Positions 55,217 to 64,000 are shown, counted from the stretch's first letter. The stretch: 64,000 nucleotides of DNA from Tropicibacter alexandrii (GCF_003667315.2 NZ_RCTZ02000017.1:40431-104430); one strand, 5' to 3'. Made by a program: numbers and translations. Notes: generated by a model not told the origin, from the sequence alone.

Positions 55217-56557
55217 TCATTCTCCCATCAAACGAGGGTCGAACGGATAGGCCGTCAGGTTCTCGTACCCGTCCTCGGTGATCAGAACCTGGTCTTCCAG
55301 CTTGATCGAGAAATCGCCCCCCTCCGGACTGACCAGCGCCTCGACGCACAGCGTCATGCCCGGCTCCAGCACATAGTCGAAGGCCCCCGGCACGATATGG
55401 TCCGGATAGGCGACCAGCGGCCATTCATCGCACAGACCCACGCCATGCATCAGGCAACCATATTTCTGCTTCTGGAATTCGGGCCGCAGAACATGGGTGT
55501 TGCGCGACAACTCCTCGATATGCACGCCGGGTTTCAGCATCTGCATATTGGTCATGATATGCTCATGCGCGTGCCGCATCGCGTCGATCATGTCGGGGCG
55601 GGGCCTGTCATCGCCGATCCACCATGTGCGTGAAATATCGACACAAATCCCGTAGCTTCCGATCAGGTCGGTATCAAAGGCGACGATCTCGTTGTTCTGG
55701 ACGATGCGCGGCCCGCATTCCTGAAACCACGGGTTGGAGCGTGGACCCGAGGCCAGCAGCCGGGTCTCGATCCACTCGCCACCGCGTCGGATGTTTTCCG
55801 CGTGCAGCACTGCCCAGATGTCGTCTTCCGACGTCTCCCCAAGCGGCACGTTCACGCGCGCGAACCGCTCCATCTCGGCCACCGCCATCTCGCAGGCGTG
55901 GCTGGCGCAGCGCATGGCGCGAATTTCGTCCGGGCCTTTGATCGAGCGGGCCTTTTCCGTGACCTCCTCGCCGGGCAGGACGGTCAGGCCCTGTGCCTCC
56001 AGCGCGCGCAAGCCGTGCAGCATGACCTTGTCGACCGCGAGGCGCGTGTTGCCAGGGGCGTGCTCGGCCAACAGGCCGCGCACCTCGTTCGAGAAGGTAT
56101 CCGCCGCCACGTCGATCCGGTCGCCGCGATCGAAATAGAACAGGTCCGCGCCGGACCGGACCTCGCGCACCAAGGGGTTGAATTCGCTCAGGAAGGGGGC
56201 GTTCTTGTAATCCCAGATCACCATATGCCCATCGGCGCAAAGCAGCACCGCGCGGAACGGGTTATGGGTGTTCCAAAGCTGCATATTGGTGCTGTCGGTG
56301 GCATAGCGGATGTTGAGCGGGTCGAACATCAATAGCCCCGCCAGATCGCGTGCGACGACGTGATCGGTCAACCGCTGCCAGCGAAAACGCCGCATCTCCT
56401 GAAGGTCGGGCAACTCCAACCCGACCTGCGCCCATTCGCCGTAGGCCAGCCGGGTCGGCCCGATCTCGACCCGGTCCATGTCGTTGGGTGTGTTGTCCCC
56501 GATGGTCGCGCCGCGGCTCGGGTCGATCTTGCGAATGTCGCGGTAATGGGTGTCCAT
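55217..56557 (-). CDS. dddP: DMSP lyase DddP
   Basis: 446-residue M24-family enzyme that cleaves dimethylsulfoniopropionate to dimethyl sulfide and acrylate. Every residue known from the structural work on Ruegeria DddP is in place at the same number: metal ligands Asp295, Asp297 (FDTDLIG), Asp307 (CVDISR), His371 (MHGVG), Glu406 (CVEAL), Glu421 (KLEDQV), and catalytic Tyr366 and Asp377. LLMFDPLNIRYATDSTNMQL near 75 is also family-typical. This sets it apart from true M24 peptidases. No dmdA or DMSP transporter is in the window. Confidence 0.95.
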   Translation of the reverse strand: MDTHYRDIRKIDPSRGATIGDNTPNDMDRVEIGPTRLAYGEWAQVGLELPDLQEMRRFRWQRLTDHVVARDLAGLLMFDPLNIRYATDSTNMQLWNTHNPFRAVLLCADGHMVIWDYKNAPFLSEFNPLVREVRSGADLFYFDRGDRIDVAADTFSNEVRGLLAEHAPGNTRLAVDKVMLHGLRALEAQGLTVLPGEEVTEKARSIKGPDEIRAMRCASHACEMAVAEMERFARVNVPLGETSEDDIWAVLHAENIRRGGEWIETRLLASGPRSNPWFQECGPRIVQNNEIVAFDTDLIGSYGICVDISRTWWIGDDRPRPDMIDAMRHAHEHIMTNMQMLKPGVHIEELSRNTHVLRPEFQKQKYGCLMHGVGLCDEWPLVAYPDHIVPGAFDYVLEPGMTLCVEALVSPEGGDFSIKLEDQVLITEDGYENLTAYPFDPRLMGE

Positions 56558-56659
56558 GGCGATCCTCCTGGACCGCAGGCTGGCGCGCGCAAAGCGGTCA
56601 GGCGCGCCTGTTTGCGACGTGTCGACGGGTCGTTTTTCCGGCTTCGGATCAGACCCGGA

Positions 56660-57475
56660 TCAGTGCAGCAACATGCGGATGAAATCGGTCAGCCGGTCCG
56701 TGTGATACAGGACGGTGAACAGGCCGGTGACGGCCAGCGCCTGCGACACCAGCCGCAGATCGGCCCCCCTGCCACCGTTCATGATGGCGACAAAGATCGC
56801 GACCGGCCAGCTGAAGATCGCCAGCGCGCCGGTCAGCAGCCAGCCCGCGCTGGAAATCCGGCGTTCCTCGGGCGCGGTTGCGGCCATCGTGATCTTGTAT
56901 TGCGACAGGCGGTCGGTGACCTTGGGGCGGTCATCGTCGTCGCGGGTGTTGGACTGGGCAAAGAGGCGGCCGCGAATGCCCTGTGCCACGTGATCGTTCG
57001 CCTCGTAATCCGACAGCAGGTCCTGCGTGACGGTGGCGTCCTCGGTGGCAGGCTTGGACGGGCGGGCCCGGCGCGGCGAGACATAGCTGCGCAGGCGGAT
57101 GAAGTCATCGCGATCCAGCAGCACGTCAGGCGCGTACCATTCGAGGATATCCGCCGAGGAATGGTCGAGGCAGCGCAGCACCGTTTCGGACAGCAGGGCC
57201 GAGGCAGCATCGTCCATATCCTCGCCCGGCAGCTCGCCATCGCGGGTGATGATCTCGATCAGGACGCGCGGGCCGTAATCGCTGTCCTCTTCGGAAATCA
57301 CCTGGACCCCGAGCGTGGCGCCGAAAACGGCATGCGAGCCGCGCGTCACGCCCTGTCCACCGTCCCGATCCAGCCGGGCGAGCACGGCAGCGGCTGTATC
57401 GAGATACGGGGTGGGGTCCAGATCCTGGGTGTCCGGCAAAATCAGGCCGGCATACGGGTAATCAACACGGTTCAT
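56660..57475 (-). CDS. Hypothetical protein with two C-terminal membrane helices
   Basis: 271 residues, no family recognised. The N-terminal 200 residues look soluble, with acidic stretches and LDHSSADILEWYAPDVLLDRDDFIRLRSYVSP in the middle (the pattern I can see is a charged helix-rich segment), followed by a basic linker and two hydrophobic helices at about residues 206-228 and 240-258. GGAGG eight bases before ATG 57475 decides the start. The gene is single, between dddP and the lytic transglycosylase. A Rhodobacterales-specific membrane protein is likely. Confidence 0.7.
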   Translation of the reverse strand: MNRVDYPYAGLILPDTQDLDPTPYLDTAAAVLARLDRDGGQGVTRGSHAVFGATLGVQVISEEDSDYGPRVLIEIITRDGELPGEDMDDAASALLSETVLRCLDHSSADILEWYAPDVLLDRDDFIRLRSYVSPRRARPSKPATEDATVTQDLLSDYEANDHVAQGIRGRLFAQSNTRDDDDRPKVTDRLSQYKITMAATAPEERRISSAGWLLTGALAIFSWPVAIFVAIMNGGRGADLRLVSQALAVTGLFTVLYHTDRLTDFIRMLLH

Positions 57476-57611
57476 CTCAATATCCTCCGGCCGAACGCCT
57501 GCTTTGAGGATCATGTATGCCGGTCGATCTTGGTTACATTCTGGCAAAATAGCGTAAATTTGGGTGAATCTTTCGCTGGCCCGGCCTTATTGGTTAACTT
57601 TAGGTAAACAA

Positions 57612-57632
57612 ACGGGGCCGCGCGGGCCCCGT
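57612..57632 (-). terminator. Terminator of the lytic transglycosylase gene
   Basis: ACGGGGCC (57612-57619), loop GCGCG, complementary arm 57625-57632; the minus strand continues TTTGTTTACC, T-rich. It lies 28 bases downstream of the stop. Confidence 0.7.
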
Positions 57633-57660
57633 GAGTAAAAAGTTCATATTTGGTAACGTT

Positions 57661-58473
57661 TTACCGGCCGATCCTTTCGGCGACGAACGCGATGGCACGC
57701 TGGTAGTTGCCGCTGTCATTCCACGCCGACAGGACACGGAAATTGGCGGTTCCCTCGCCAAAGGGCTGGCCCGGACGCCAGCCGTTCTTGCGCAGCATGT
57801 TGGCGGCGGAGGCCATCGAGTCGGCGAGGTTGTAGGGGTCGGCGCGACCATCCCCGTTGGCGTCGATGCCATATTCCGTCCAGCGGATCGGAATGAATTG
57901 GAAATGACCGAACTCGCCGGTGGGCCCGCCCTTCATGCTTGTGTCGAGCCCGCCGCGATCCACCAATTTCAGGGCGGCGATCGCATTGGGTCGAAACTGC
58001 TGATGGCGGCGGCAATGCGAGGACAAGGTGATCGCCCCGCTGAGGACAGGTTCGCGCCCGAGATAGTTGCCAAAGCTGGACTCGAGGCCCCACAGCACCA
58101 CGAGCAACTCGGAGGGCACGCCGAAATTCTGCTCGACGGCGGTGAAAAGGCGTTGGTTTGCCTGAATTTTCCCGCGGGCCAGCGCGACGAAACGGTCGAC
58201 CGACACTTGGGTCTTGCCCTCGATCAGCTTCGCGGGCGACGTCGCACCGACACCCTGCCCGGAGGGGCTGGCCGCGAAGCGCCACGTCCGATCCGAGAGG
58301 GGCAGGTTGGCGAGCGCCGACAGACCACGCTGGCCCACGCCGGCGGCCTTGGCTTCGGCGGCGAGGGATTGTTTGTACGCGGACCATTCGCCTTTGCTGG
58401 TGATGCACTGCGCGGCGAGGGCAGGGGTTGCGGTCAACAGGCTCAAGCCAAGGGCGATCAGGGTACGGCGCAT
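57661..58473 (-). CDS. Lytic murein transglycosylase, MltB-type
   Basis: 270-residue periplasmic enzyme cutting peptidoglycan glycan strands to anhydro ends. Signal peptide residues 1-20 (ends ALA-AQ). Catalytic Glu131 is in VVLWGLESSFGNYLG. GEFGHFQFIPIRWTEYGID near 193-212 and DPYNLADSMASAANMLRKNGW near 215-235 are MltB hallmarks. It lacks the C-terminal peptidoglycan-binding domain of longer members. The start is chosen as the ATG before the signal peptide; a longer in-frame reading exists. A candidate terminator follows. Probably involved in wall remodelling. Confidence 0.9.
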   Translation of the reverse strand: MRRTLIALGLSLLTATPALAAQCITSKGEWSAYKQSLAAEAKAAGVGQRGLSALANLPLSDRTWRFAASPSGQGVGATSPAKLIEGKTQVSVDRFVALARGKIQANQRLFTAVEQNFGVPSELLVVLWGLESSFGNYLGREPVLSGAITLSSHCRRHQQFRPNAIAALKLVDRGGLDTSMKGGPTGEFGHFQFIPIRWTEYGIDANGDGRADPYNLADSMASAANMLRKNGWRPGQPFGEGTANFRVLSAWNDSGNYQRAIAFVAERIGR

Positions 58474-58667
58474 GGGGACACTCCGGAATATTGCGGGCCT
58501 TCCAAAGGGTAGCCTTGATGCCGCATCAGTCAAAGGGGGAAAACCGTGCCTTGCAGCGTCCCTGAGCGCACGGGGCTGTGGGTGGGCAGCGGCACTTCAC
58601 GCACGAAAGGCGGGGTTTCGCGCATGATCTGGGTGGGATCAGCGAAAGAACGTCGATCCAGAGCGGC

Positions 58668-59143
58668 CTACCTGTCGAGGATGGTCATCTGTTTGGCGTG
58701 TTCGTTTTCGAATTTGGCCACCGCCTCGGGCCCGGGGATGCCGCCCAAAGCCTTGCTTTGCAGCACCGGCAATTCAAGCTGGCCCTCGGGGGTCTGATAA
58801 TCGGCGACGTCCTCGTCCCAGATCAGTCAGGCTTCGCCACGCGCCAACAGCATCATGATCTGCGCGTTCGACTCGATCGTTTCGGGTGCAAGGCCGCGTT
58901 TCGCAGCTTACGGCAGGGCGGTGTTCAATGCGGTCTGCATCGACTGCGTCAGCACGATGTAGCCGACAGCCAGAACGGATGGCAAAAGAAGCGTTGCAGC
59001 CAGCCCCAGAACGATGAGCTTGCCGGGTTGGGGCGGGGCGTCGCGGGCCGGGGCTCATGCGCCGCGCTTCCCGCTTGGGGCGAAGCGTGCGTCTCGTCCG
59101 TGGCGTTCAATCGCGCAAGTCGGTCTTTGAAACTGTCACTCAT
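58668..59143 (-). pseudogene. Broken gene for a small membrane protein (frameshift and two stops)
   Basis: The reading begins MSDSFKDRLARLNATDETH, then needs a shift near 59020 in a Pro-rich stretch to continue as GKLIVLGLAATLLLPSVLAV, a membrane helix, then VGYIVLTQSMQTALNTALP, an in-frame TAA, AAKRGLAPETIESNAQIMML, an in-frame TGA before LIWDEDVADY, and the tail to a stop at 58668. Protein-like sequence resumes after each interruption, so this is a decayed gene, not noise. The original would be about 155 residues with one helix; family not named. It sits downstream of glnA. Confidence 0.8.
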
Positions 59144-59280
59144 CGCAATGCCTCTTTGTGGCTCATCGGGGAGACGGCCAATCGGCACAACGCCTGCGGT
59201 CTGGGGGTTCATGTCAGACACGTTTGGCGACGACCGGACGCAAAGCAGACAAATCGAGGGCAATTGGCGTCAAACGGAAA

Positions 59281-59306
59281 GCGGGGCGCCCGAAAGGACG
59301 CCCCGC
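59281..59306 (-). terminator. glnA: Terminator of glnA
   Basis: Stem of 11 pairs with one mismatch between 59281-59291 and 59296-59306, tetraloop GAAA on the plus strand; the minus-strand transcript continues TTTCCGTTT. It lies 24 bases downstream of the glnA stop. Confidence 0.65.
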
Positions 59307-59329
59307 CATGATGCAAATCCCTGTGGGGA

Positions 59330-60733
59330 TCAGCAGCTGTAATACATCGCGAATTCCACCGGGTGCGGGGTGGTTTCGTACTCTTCGATCTCTTCCATCT
59401 TGAGCGCGATATAGCCTTCGATCTGGCTTTTGGTGAACACGTCACCGGCCAGCAGGAAGTCCATGTCTTTCTGCAGCTCTTCCATGGCTTCGCGCAAGCT
59501 GCCACAGACGGTCGGGATCTCGGCCAGCTCTTCGGCGGGCAGATCGTACAGGTTCTTGTCCATGGCTTCGCCCGGATCGATCTTGTTCTTGATGCCGTCG
59601 AGGCCGGCCATCAGAAGCGCCGAGAAGCACAGGTAGGGGTTCGCCGCCGGGTCGGGGAAGCGAGCCTCGACGCGCTTTGCCTTGGGCGATTCGGTCCACG
59701 GAATACGGACGCAGCCCGAGCGGTTGCGTGCGGAATAGGCGCGCAGAACGGGGGCCTCGAAGCCCGGAACCAGACGCTTGTAGCTGTTGGTCGACGGGTT
59801 GGTGAACGCGTTCAGCGCCTTTGCGTGCTTCAGGATGCCGCCGATGAAATACAGCGCTTCCTGGGACAGGTCGGCGTATTTGTCGCCTGCGAACAGCGGC
59901 TTGCCGTCTTTCCAGATCGACATGTTCACGTGCATGCCCGAGCCGTTGTCACCCTTGATCGGCTTCGGCATGAAGGTTGCCGAGCGGCCATAGGACTGCG
60001 CCACGTTGTGGATGACGTACTTGTATTTCTGCAGCTCGTCGGCCTGCGTGGTCAGCGTCCCGAAGATCAGGCCCAGCTCGTGCTGGCTGGTCGCCACTTC
60101 GTGGTGGTGCTTGTCGACCTTCATGCCCAGACGCTTCATCGTGGACAGCATTTCCGAACGGATGTCCTGACCGTCGTCACGCGGGTTGACCGGGAAATAG
60201 CCACCCTTGTAGCCGGGGCGGTGGCCCAGGTTGCCCATCTCGAATTCCGCATCGGTGTTCCATGCGGCGTGATCGGCGTCGACCTCTGCCGAGATCTTGT
60301 TCGGTGCGACCGAAATCTTGACGTCGTCGAAGAGGAAGAATTCGGCCTCGGGGCCGAAATAGGACACGTCACCGATGCCGGACGAGATCAGGTAGGCTTC
60401 GGCCTTCTGCGCGGTGCCGCGCGGGTCGCGGTCATAGGCTTCGCCGGTGTCGGGCTCGACGATCGAGCAATGGATGCAGAGGGTCTTCTCGGCATAGAAG
60501 GGGTCGATATAGGCGCTGTCGACATCGGGCATCAGCTTCATGTCGGAGGCTTCGATGGACTTCCAGCCGGCGATGGAGGAACCGTCGAACATGAAGCCCT
60601 CTTCGAGGAAGTCTTCGTCGACAAGGTCGGCCATCACGGTCACGTGCTGAAGCGCGCCACGCGGATCAGTGAAACGGATATCGACATATTCGATGCCTTC
60701 GTCCGCGATGGTCTTGAGAACCGGATTGGTCAT
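59330..60733 (-). CDS. glnA: Glutamine synthetase type I
   Basis: 467-residue enzyme making glutamine from glutamate, ammonium and ATP, main route of ammonium assimilation. [17 protein letters not shown] near residue 50, EAEFFLFD near 130, [20 protein letters not shown] near 265 and [14 protein letters not shown] segment near 340 are family landmarks; the adenylylation site is Tyr396 in [10 protein letters not shown]. Full length for the GSI-beta type, which is regulated by adenylylation. It follows glnB 73 bases downstream in the same direction. ATG 60733 fits the family start [13 protein letters not shown]. Confidence 0.96.
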   Translation of the reverse strand: MTNPVLKTIADEGIEYVDIRFTDPRGALQHVTVMADLVDEDFLEEGFMFDGSSIAGWKSIEASDMKLMPDVDSAYIDPFYAEKTLCIHCSIVEPDTGEAYDRDPRGTAQKAEAYLISSGIGDVSYFGPEAEFFLFDDVKISVAPNKISAEVDADHAAWNTDAEFEMGNLGHRPGYKGGYFPVNPRDDGQDIRSEMLSTMKRLGMKVDKHHHEVATSQHELGLIFGTLTTQADELQKYKYVIHNVAQSYGRSATFMPKPIKGDNGSGMHVNMSIWKDGKPLFAGDKYADLSQEALYFIGGILKHAKALNAFTNPSTNSYKRLVPGFEAPVLRAYSARNRSGCVRIPWTESPKAKRVEARFPDPAANPYLCFSALLMAGLDGIKNKIDPGEAMDKNLYDLPAEELAEIPTVCGSLREAMEELQKDMDFLLAGDVFTKSQIEGYIALKMEEIEEYETTPHPVEFAMYYSC

Positions 60734-60773
60734 ATTCTCATGTCCCTTTCTGTCAGATATTTGGGAGTTCGTG

Positions 60774-60793
60774 CACGAAACCGGGGTTTCGTG
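60774..60793 (-). promoter_or_regulatory. Intercistronic hairpin between glnB and glnA
   Basis: CACGAAACC pairs perfectly with GGTTTCGTG across two bases. It lies 13 bases after the glnB stop and 40 before the glnA start. It may adjust the ratio of the two messages by partial termination or processing. Confidence 0.4.
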
Positions 60794-60806
60794 GGTGTTT
60801 CATGTC

Positions 60807-61262
<456 letters not shown>

Positions 61263-61316
61263 TTAAAAAATGTGCAAAACGCCCTGAAAGTGGGCGAAAT
61301 TGAATCGCAGGGTGGA

Positions 61317-62933
61317 ATGACTGAGGTTTTGACAGCGGCGCAGATGCGCGCCATCGAACAGGCCGCCATCGACAGCGGGGCCGTGACGGGGCTGGAGCTG
61401 ATGGAGCGCGCGGGGCAGGGCGTCGTCGAGGCGATCGTCGAGGAATGGCCCGACCTGTCCGGGCGCGCCGTGGTCATGTGTGGGCCGGGCAACAATGGTG
61501 GTGACGGGTTCGTGGTGGCGCGGCTGCTGAAGGCGCGTGGCTGGGAGGTCGAGGTTTTCCTGCTCGGCAATGCGGACAAGCTGCCCCCCGATGCAGCGGA
61601 AAACCATCGCCGCTGGGCGGAACGCGGGGCCGTCACGCCGCTGGAGGACGAGACCTTCGATGGTTGGCTATGCGATCATCCCGGCACCAACCTTGTCATC
61701 GATGCGCTCTTCGGAACCGGACTGACCCGTCCGTTGCAGGGCCTGTCGCACGTCGAAATGGACGTGAACACTGCGCAGGCCAGCCCCGACCGTAAGGTCG
61801 TGGCCGTCGATGTGCCCAGCGGTCTGAACGCGGATACGGGTGAGTTTCCCGGGCTCGGCGGCGTCAACCCCATGGATCAGGCGATTGTCGCAAACCTGAC
61901 GGTGACCTTTCACAGCAAGAAGCCGGGACATCTGCTGTCGGACGGGCCAGCGGCCTGCGGGAAGGTGGTGGTCAAGGGCATTGGTCTAAGCAGCGTGCGC
62001 GATCGCGGCAGTCTGTCCCACAAGGCCCTTGCCGCGCTTCATGCGCCGTCGGAGCCGGGGGGGCAACTCGGTCGCCATGTCGTTTCGGAACTGACGCGGG
62101 ATGAACTGTCTGCTTCCCTCACCAAGCAGGTGCAGGGGCACAAATACAGCCACGGCCATGCGCTCGTCCTGTCCGGCCCGCCGGGCAAGGGCGGCGCGGC
62201 GCGGCTGGCGGCGCGGGCGGCGCTGCGGATCGGGGCGGGGCTGGTGACGGTCGGCTGCCCGATGCGGGCGGTGGCGGAACACGCGCATCATCTGAACGCG
62301 ATCATGGTGCACGGGCTGGACGGCACGCATGGGCTGGCCGAGATGCTGGAGGATACGCGCATCAAGGCACTCTGCCTTGGTCCGGGTCTGGGGCTGGGCG
62401 GCGCAACGGGAGAGTTGGTCAAACATGCGCTTGCGGCGGAGCGGGCGACCGTGCTCGATGCGGATGCGTTGACGCGTTTTCAACGCCAGCCTCAGGCGTT
62501 GTTCGACATGCTGCACAAGGAGTGTGTGCTGACCCCGCATGGCGGCGAATTCGCGCGCCTCTTCCCGGATCTGGCAGACCGGTTGAAGCAGGATGCGCTT
62601 TACTCCAAGGTCGATGCGACGCGCGAGGCGGCAGCCCGGGCGGGATGCGTCGTGCTGTTCAAAGGGCCGGACACGGTGATTGCGGCGCCGGACGGGCGCT
62701 GTTCGATCAACGCAGCGATCCATGACCGCGCGGCCCCGTGGCTCGCCACGGCGGGGTCGGGCGACGTCCTTGCCGGGATGGTTTGCGGACTGCTCGCCCG
62801 TGGCTTCGACGCGATGACGGCGGCAGAAAATGCAGCATGGCTGCATGTGGAATGCGCGCTTTCCTTCGGGCCGGGCCTGATCGCCGAGGATCTGCCGGAA
62901 GAATTGCCCAAGGTTCTGCGCCGGCTGCCCTAG
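61317..62933 (+). CDS. nnr: Bifunctional NAD(P)H-hydrate repair enzyme (epimerase and dehydratase)
   Basis: 538 residues with two domains. The N-terminal YjeF_N epimerase (about residues 1-215) shows GPGNNGGDGFVVARLL near 60 and VDVPSGLNADTGE near 165; it interconverts R and S forms of NAD(P)HX. The C-terminal carbohydrate-kinase-like dehydratase uses ADP or ATP to restore NAD(P)H: GSGDVLAGMVCGLLARG near 482 is the catalytic loop with its Asp. The start at 61317 is the ATG in MTEVLTAAQMRAIEQ; a GTG at 61272 is less likely. Divergent from glnBA across about 170 bases. Confidence 0.93.
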   Translation: MTEVLTAAQMRAIEQAAIDSGAVTGLELMERAGQGVVEAIVEEWPDLSGRAVVMCGPGNNGGDGFVVARLLKARGWEVEVFLLGNADKLPPDAAENHRRWAERGAVTPLEDETFDGWLCDHPGTNLVIDALFGTGLTRPLQGLSHVEMDVNTAQASPDRKVVAVDVPSGLNADTGEFPGLGGVNPMDQAIVANLTVTFHSKKPGHLLSDGPAACGKVVVKGIGLSSVRDRGSLSHKALAALHAPSEPGGQLGRHVVSELTRDELSASLTKQVQGHKYSHGHALVLSGPPGKGGAARLAARAALRIGAGLVTVGCPMRAVAEHAHHLNAIMVHGLDGTHGLAEMLEDTRIKALCLGPGLGLGGATGELVKHALAAERATVLDADALTRFQRQPQALFDMLHKECVLTPHGGEFARLFPDLADRLKQDALYSKVDATREAAARAGCVVLFKGPDTVIAAPDGRCSINAAIHDRAAPWLATAGSGDVLAGMVCGLLARGFDAMTAAENAAWLHVECALSFGPGLIAEDLPEELPKVLRRLP

Positions 62934-62969
62934 ACGGCGGGGCCAAACCCGGCCCTGCGCCCGGTCAGA

Positions 62970-63470
62970 TCACGCGTCTTGGCCAACCTTGGCGGTGGAC
63001 GCCACTTCGAGCCCATCGGCATAGAGGATATGCGGCGTGTCGAAGACCAGTTCGATGGTGTCGACTTCGAGCATCCCGAGATCGCGCACGAATTCGCCAT
63101 CGACCAGCCGCCCCATCGGCACAAGGGCTTGGCTGGCGCCGAACAGCGCCCCCGCCCGCCAGTCGCGAACCAGCATTTCCTGCGATGCGGGAAAGACCGC
63201 ATCGCGGTCCGGGCGGGTATTGCCGAGCGAGCCGGCCCTGACCCCGATGCAGGCAACGTGGCGACGGCGACGCTGCACACGGCGCACGATCGCCATGCCG
63301 CTATCGCGGGTGATCACCCGGTCACCCGCGTCGATGAATTCCACCGGCAGCGCCCCATCCAGTGTCAGCACGACGGTGCCAGCGATCAGAGCATTGGCCG
63401 CGGAATCGGGCGCAACATGACGTGCGGGGGCTAGAGCCCCATTAGCACGCCGGACCGTTTTCGGTTCCAT
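62970..63470 (-). CDS. Hint-like protein lacking the catalytic residues
   Basis: 166 residues. The middle matches the Hint_2 fold seen in the two larger proteins: LIAGTVVLTLDGALPVEFI then DAGDRVITRDSG, and FPASQEMLVRDW; but Cys is replaced by Ala27 and the usual His of SPQHRML is Gln97. Self-cleavage is therefore unlikely. There is no signal peptide and no RTX repeat. The start is ATG 63470, without a strong ribosome-binding site. It lies just downstream of nnr, convergent with it. Either a divergent regulator of the group or a decaying relative. Confidence 0.65.
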   Translation of the reverse strand: MEPKTVRRANGALAPARHVAPDSAANALIAGTVVLTLDGALPVEFIDAGDRVITRDSGMAIVRRVQRRRRHVACIGVRAGSLGNTRPDRDAVFPASQEMLVRDWRAGALFGASQALVPMGRLVDGEFVRDLGMLEVDTIELVFDTPHILYADGLEVASTAKVGQDA

Positions 63471-63641
63471 AGGCGTTCTTCCTGTACTGTTCTGCCTCAG
63501 TTTTCCTGCACAATATGGCAAGACCCGGTTTATGTCGCGTCCTTTTTGCGGATTGAATAGACGCAATTTTCCGATGATTTTTCGCTCGCCAGCCTTGTCG
63601 GGCTTTGCTAGACAGCGTCTCGCCGGGGGCACCCGGCCCGT

Positions 63642-63726
63642 GCGGGTGTGGCGAAATTGGTAGACGCACCAGATTTAGGTTCTGGCGCCGCAAGGCGTGG
63701 GGGTTCAAGTCCCTCCACCCGCACCA
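63642..63726 (+). tRNA. tRNA-Leu(UAG)
   Basis: Complete cloverleaf: acceptor arm GCGGGTG pairs with CACCCGC, the D-arm contains AAATTGGTAGAC, the anticodon TAG is at 63676-63678 within the stem CCAGA/TCTGG, a long variable arm (CGCCGCAAGGCG) marks a class II leucine tRNA, the T-arm is GGGGGTTCAAGTCCCTC, and CCA is encoded at 63724-63726. Its 3' end is a usual site for integration of mobile elements, and an integrase-like start follows. Confidence 0.97.
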
Positions 63727-63907
63727 CGATACCCTCCAGTTGATCGGAATTGAGCTTTAAACCCTTGCAAAACAGGGGTTTTGAGGTGTTCTCGGAATGT
63801 TCTGGATTGCCCTGAAACGCATTTTTTTCACTTCTGGCCCCATATCGGCCCCACGCGCGGCCCCACGGCGCAGCATGGGTTCAGGTTGATTTTCTTGGGG
63901 GAATCGG

Positions 63908-63925
63908 ATGGCGAGCATCGAGAAG
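63908..63925 (+). pseudogene. Start of a probable tyrosine integrase gene, interrupted by an IS end
   Basis: ATG GCG AGC ATC GAG AAG (MASIEK) with a GGGGGA ribosome-binding site ahead resembles the opening of alphaproteobacterial tyrosine integrases, which often begin MASI(E/T)KR. It is 181 bases after the tRNA. Sequence from 63926 reads as an insertion-sequence end. The inference rests on six codons and on context. Confidence 0.4.
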
Positions 63926-64000
63926 TGGACCTGTCTCGTTTTCGTGCCGCCCCAGGTGCTCGTTTAGGCCACTTTTCTCTCGAAAGCGACGGGGCTTTTC
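63926..64000 (-). mobile_element. End of an IS3-family insertion sequence (partial)
   Basis: The minus strand encodes KSPVAFERKVA followed by TAA (63964-63966), the usual C-terminus of IS3-family transposases, and then 38 bases to a boundary beginning TGGACCTGTCTCGTTTTCGT on the plus strand, which looks like an IS3 terminal repeat. The rest is beyond the window. Confidence 0.65.
63964..64000 (-). CDS. IS3-family transposase, C-terminal fragment
   Basis: Eleven codons, ending in TAA at 63964. The PVAFERK tail is characteristic of the rve_3 end of IS3 OrfB transposases. The remainder lies past base 64000. Confidence 0.6.
   Translation of the reverse strand, partial: KSPVAFERKVA

Noticed and set aside
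58800..58860. Internal TGA read as selenocysteine
   Set aside because: The same gene also contains an in-frame TAA and a frameshift, and there is no hairpin of the SECIS kind evident, so decay is the simpler explanation.
63908..63969. Short ORF MASIEKWTCLV ending at TAG
   Set aside because: After six codons it runs into the probable IS end, so it is an artefact of the junction rather than a protein.

Overview
The window is GC-rich, gene-dense DNA from an alphaproteobacterium, almost certainly of the order Rhodobacterales (marine Roseobacter type). The strongest pointers are a complete DMSP lyase DddP, a heterotetrameric sarcosine oxidase operon, several calcium-binding RTX proteins of which two carry a Hint domain, and the ruvX/DUF1289 and glnB-glnA arrangements typical of the group. 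Nearly all genes read as chromosomal housekeeping or nutrient-scavenging genes. The right edge carries the start of an integrated element.

Layout. 1-4.7 kb: a UgpBAEC-like glycerophosphodiester or sugar ABC importer with a DeoR regulator (minus strand, cut by the window start). 4.9-6.8 kb: a DrrAB-like ABC exporter. 6.9-12.7 kb: a seven-gene minus-strand operon with a Cys-type sulfatase, its formylglycine-generating enzyme, a membrane-anchored DJ-1/PfpI protein and four small or unknown proteins, followed by an AraC regulator (to 13.9 kb). 14.5-19.8 kb: dusA, a TauE exporter, an RTX protein, a DUF1289 protein, ruvX and ccmI. 20-25.4 kb: soxBDAG, interrupted by an unknown small ORF. 25.5-28.7 kb: a small periplasmic protein, sodB, and a serine-protease-like/RTX/Hint protein with a cluster of palindromes at its 3' end. 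28.8-36.9 kb: a LOG protein, a LysM protein, an Atm1-type exporter, malate synthase G, a His-rich peptide and a PuuD-like amidotransferase. 36.9-39.5 kb: a second RTX/Hint protein. 39.9-46.3 kb: an IorAB-type molybdenum oxidoreductase, then tryptophan catabolism (kynA, kynU, SDR). 46.5-52.4 kb: an atypical MBL protein, an isoprenylcysteine-methyltransferase-like protein, pntAB and bioY. 52.5-58.5 kb: a hydrolase-OsmC fusion, an EEP-family protein, a Nudix protein, dddP, an unknown membrane protein and a lytic transglycosylase. 58.7-62.9 kb: a pseudogene, glnBA and nnr. 63.0-64.0 kb: a degenerate Hint protein, tRNA-Leu(UAG), the first codons of an apparent integrase, and the end of an IS3-family element.

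How the genes fit together. Much of the window handles small organic osmolytes and nitrogen: sarcosine to glycine and a one-carbon unit, tryptophan to anthranilate, glyoxylate to malate, DMSP to DMS, and ammonium assimilation by GlnB/GlnA. PntAB, SodB and Nnr supply NADPH, superoxide defence and cofactor repair. The sulfatase operon is the most self-contained unusual module: enzyme, maturase and amidotransferase-like partner all have predicted membrane anchors.
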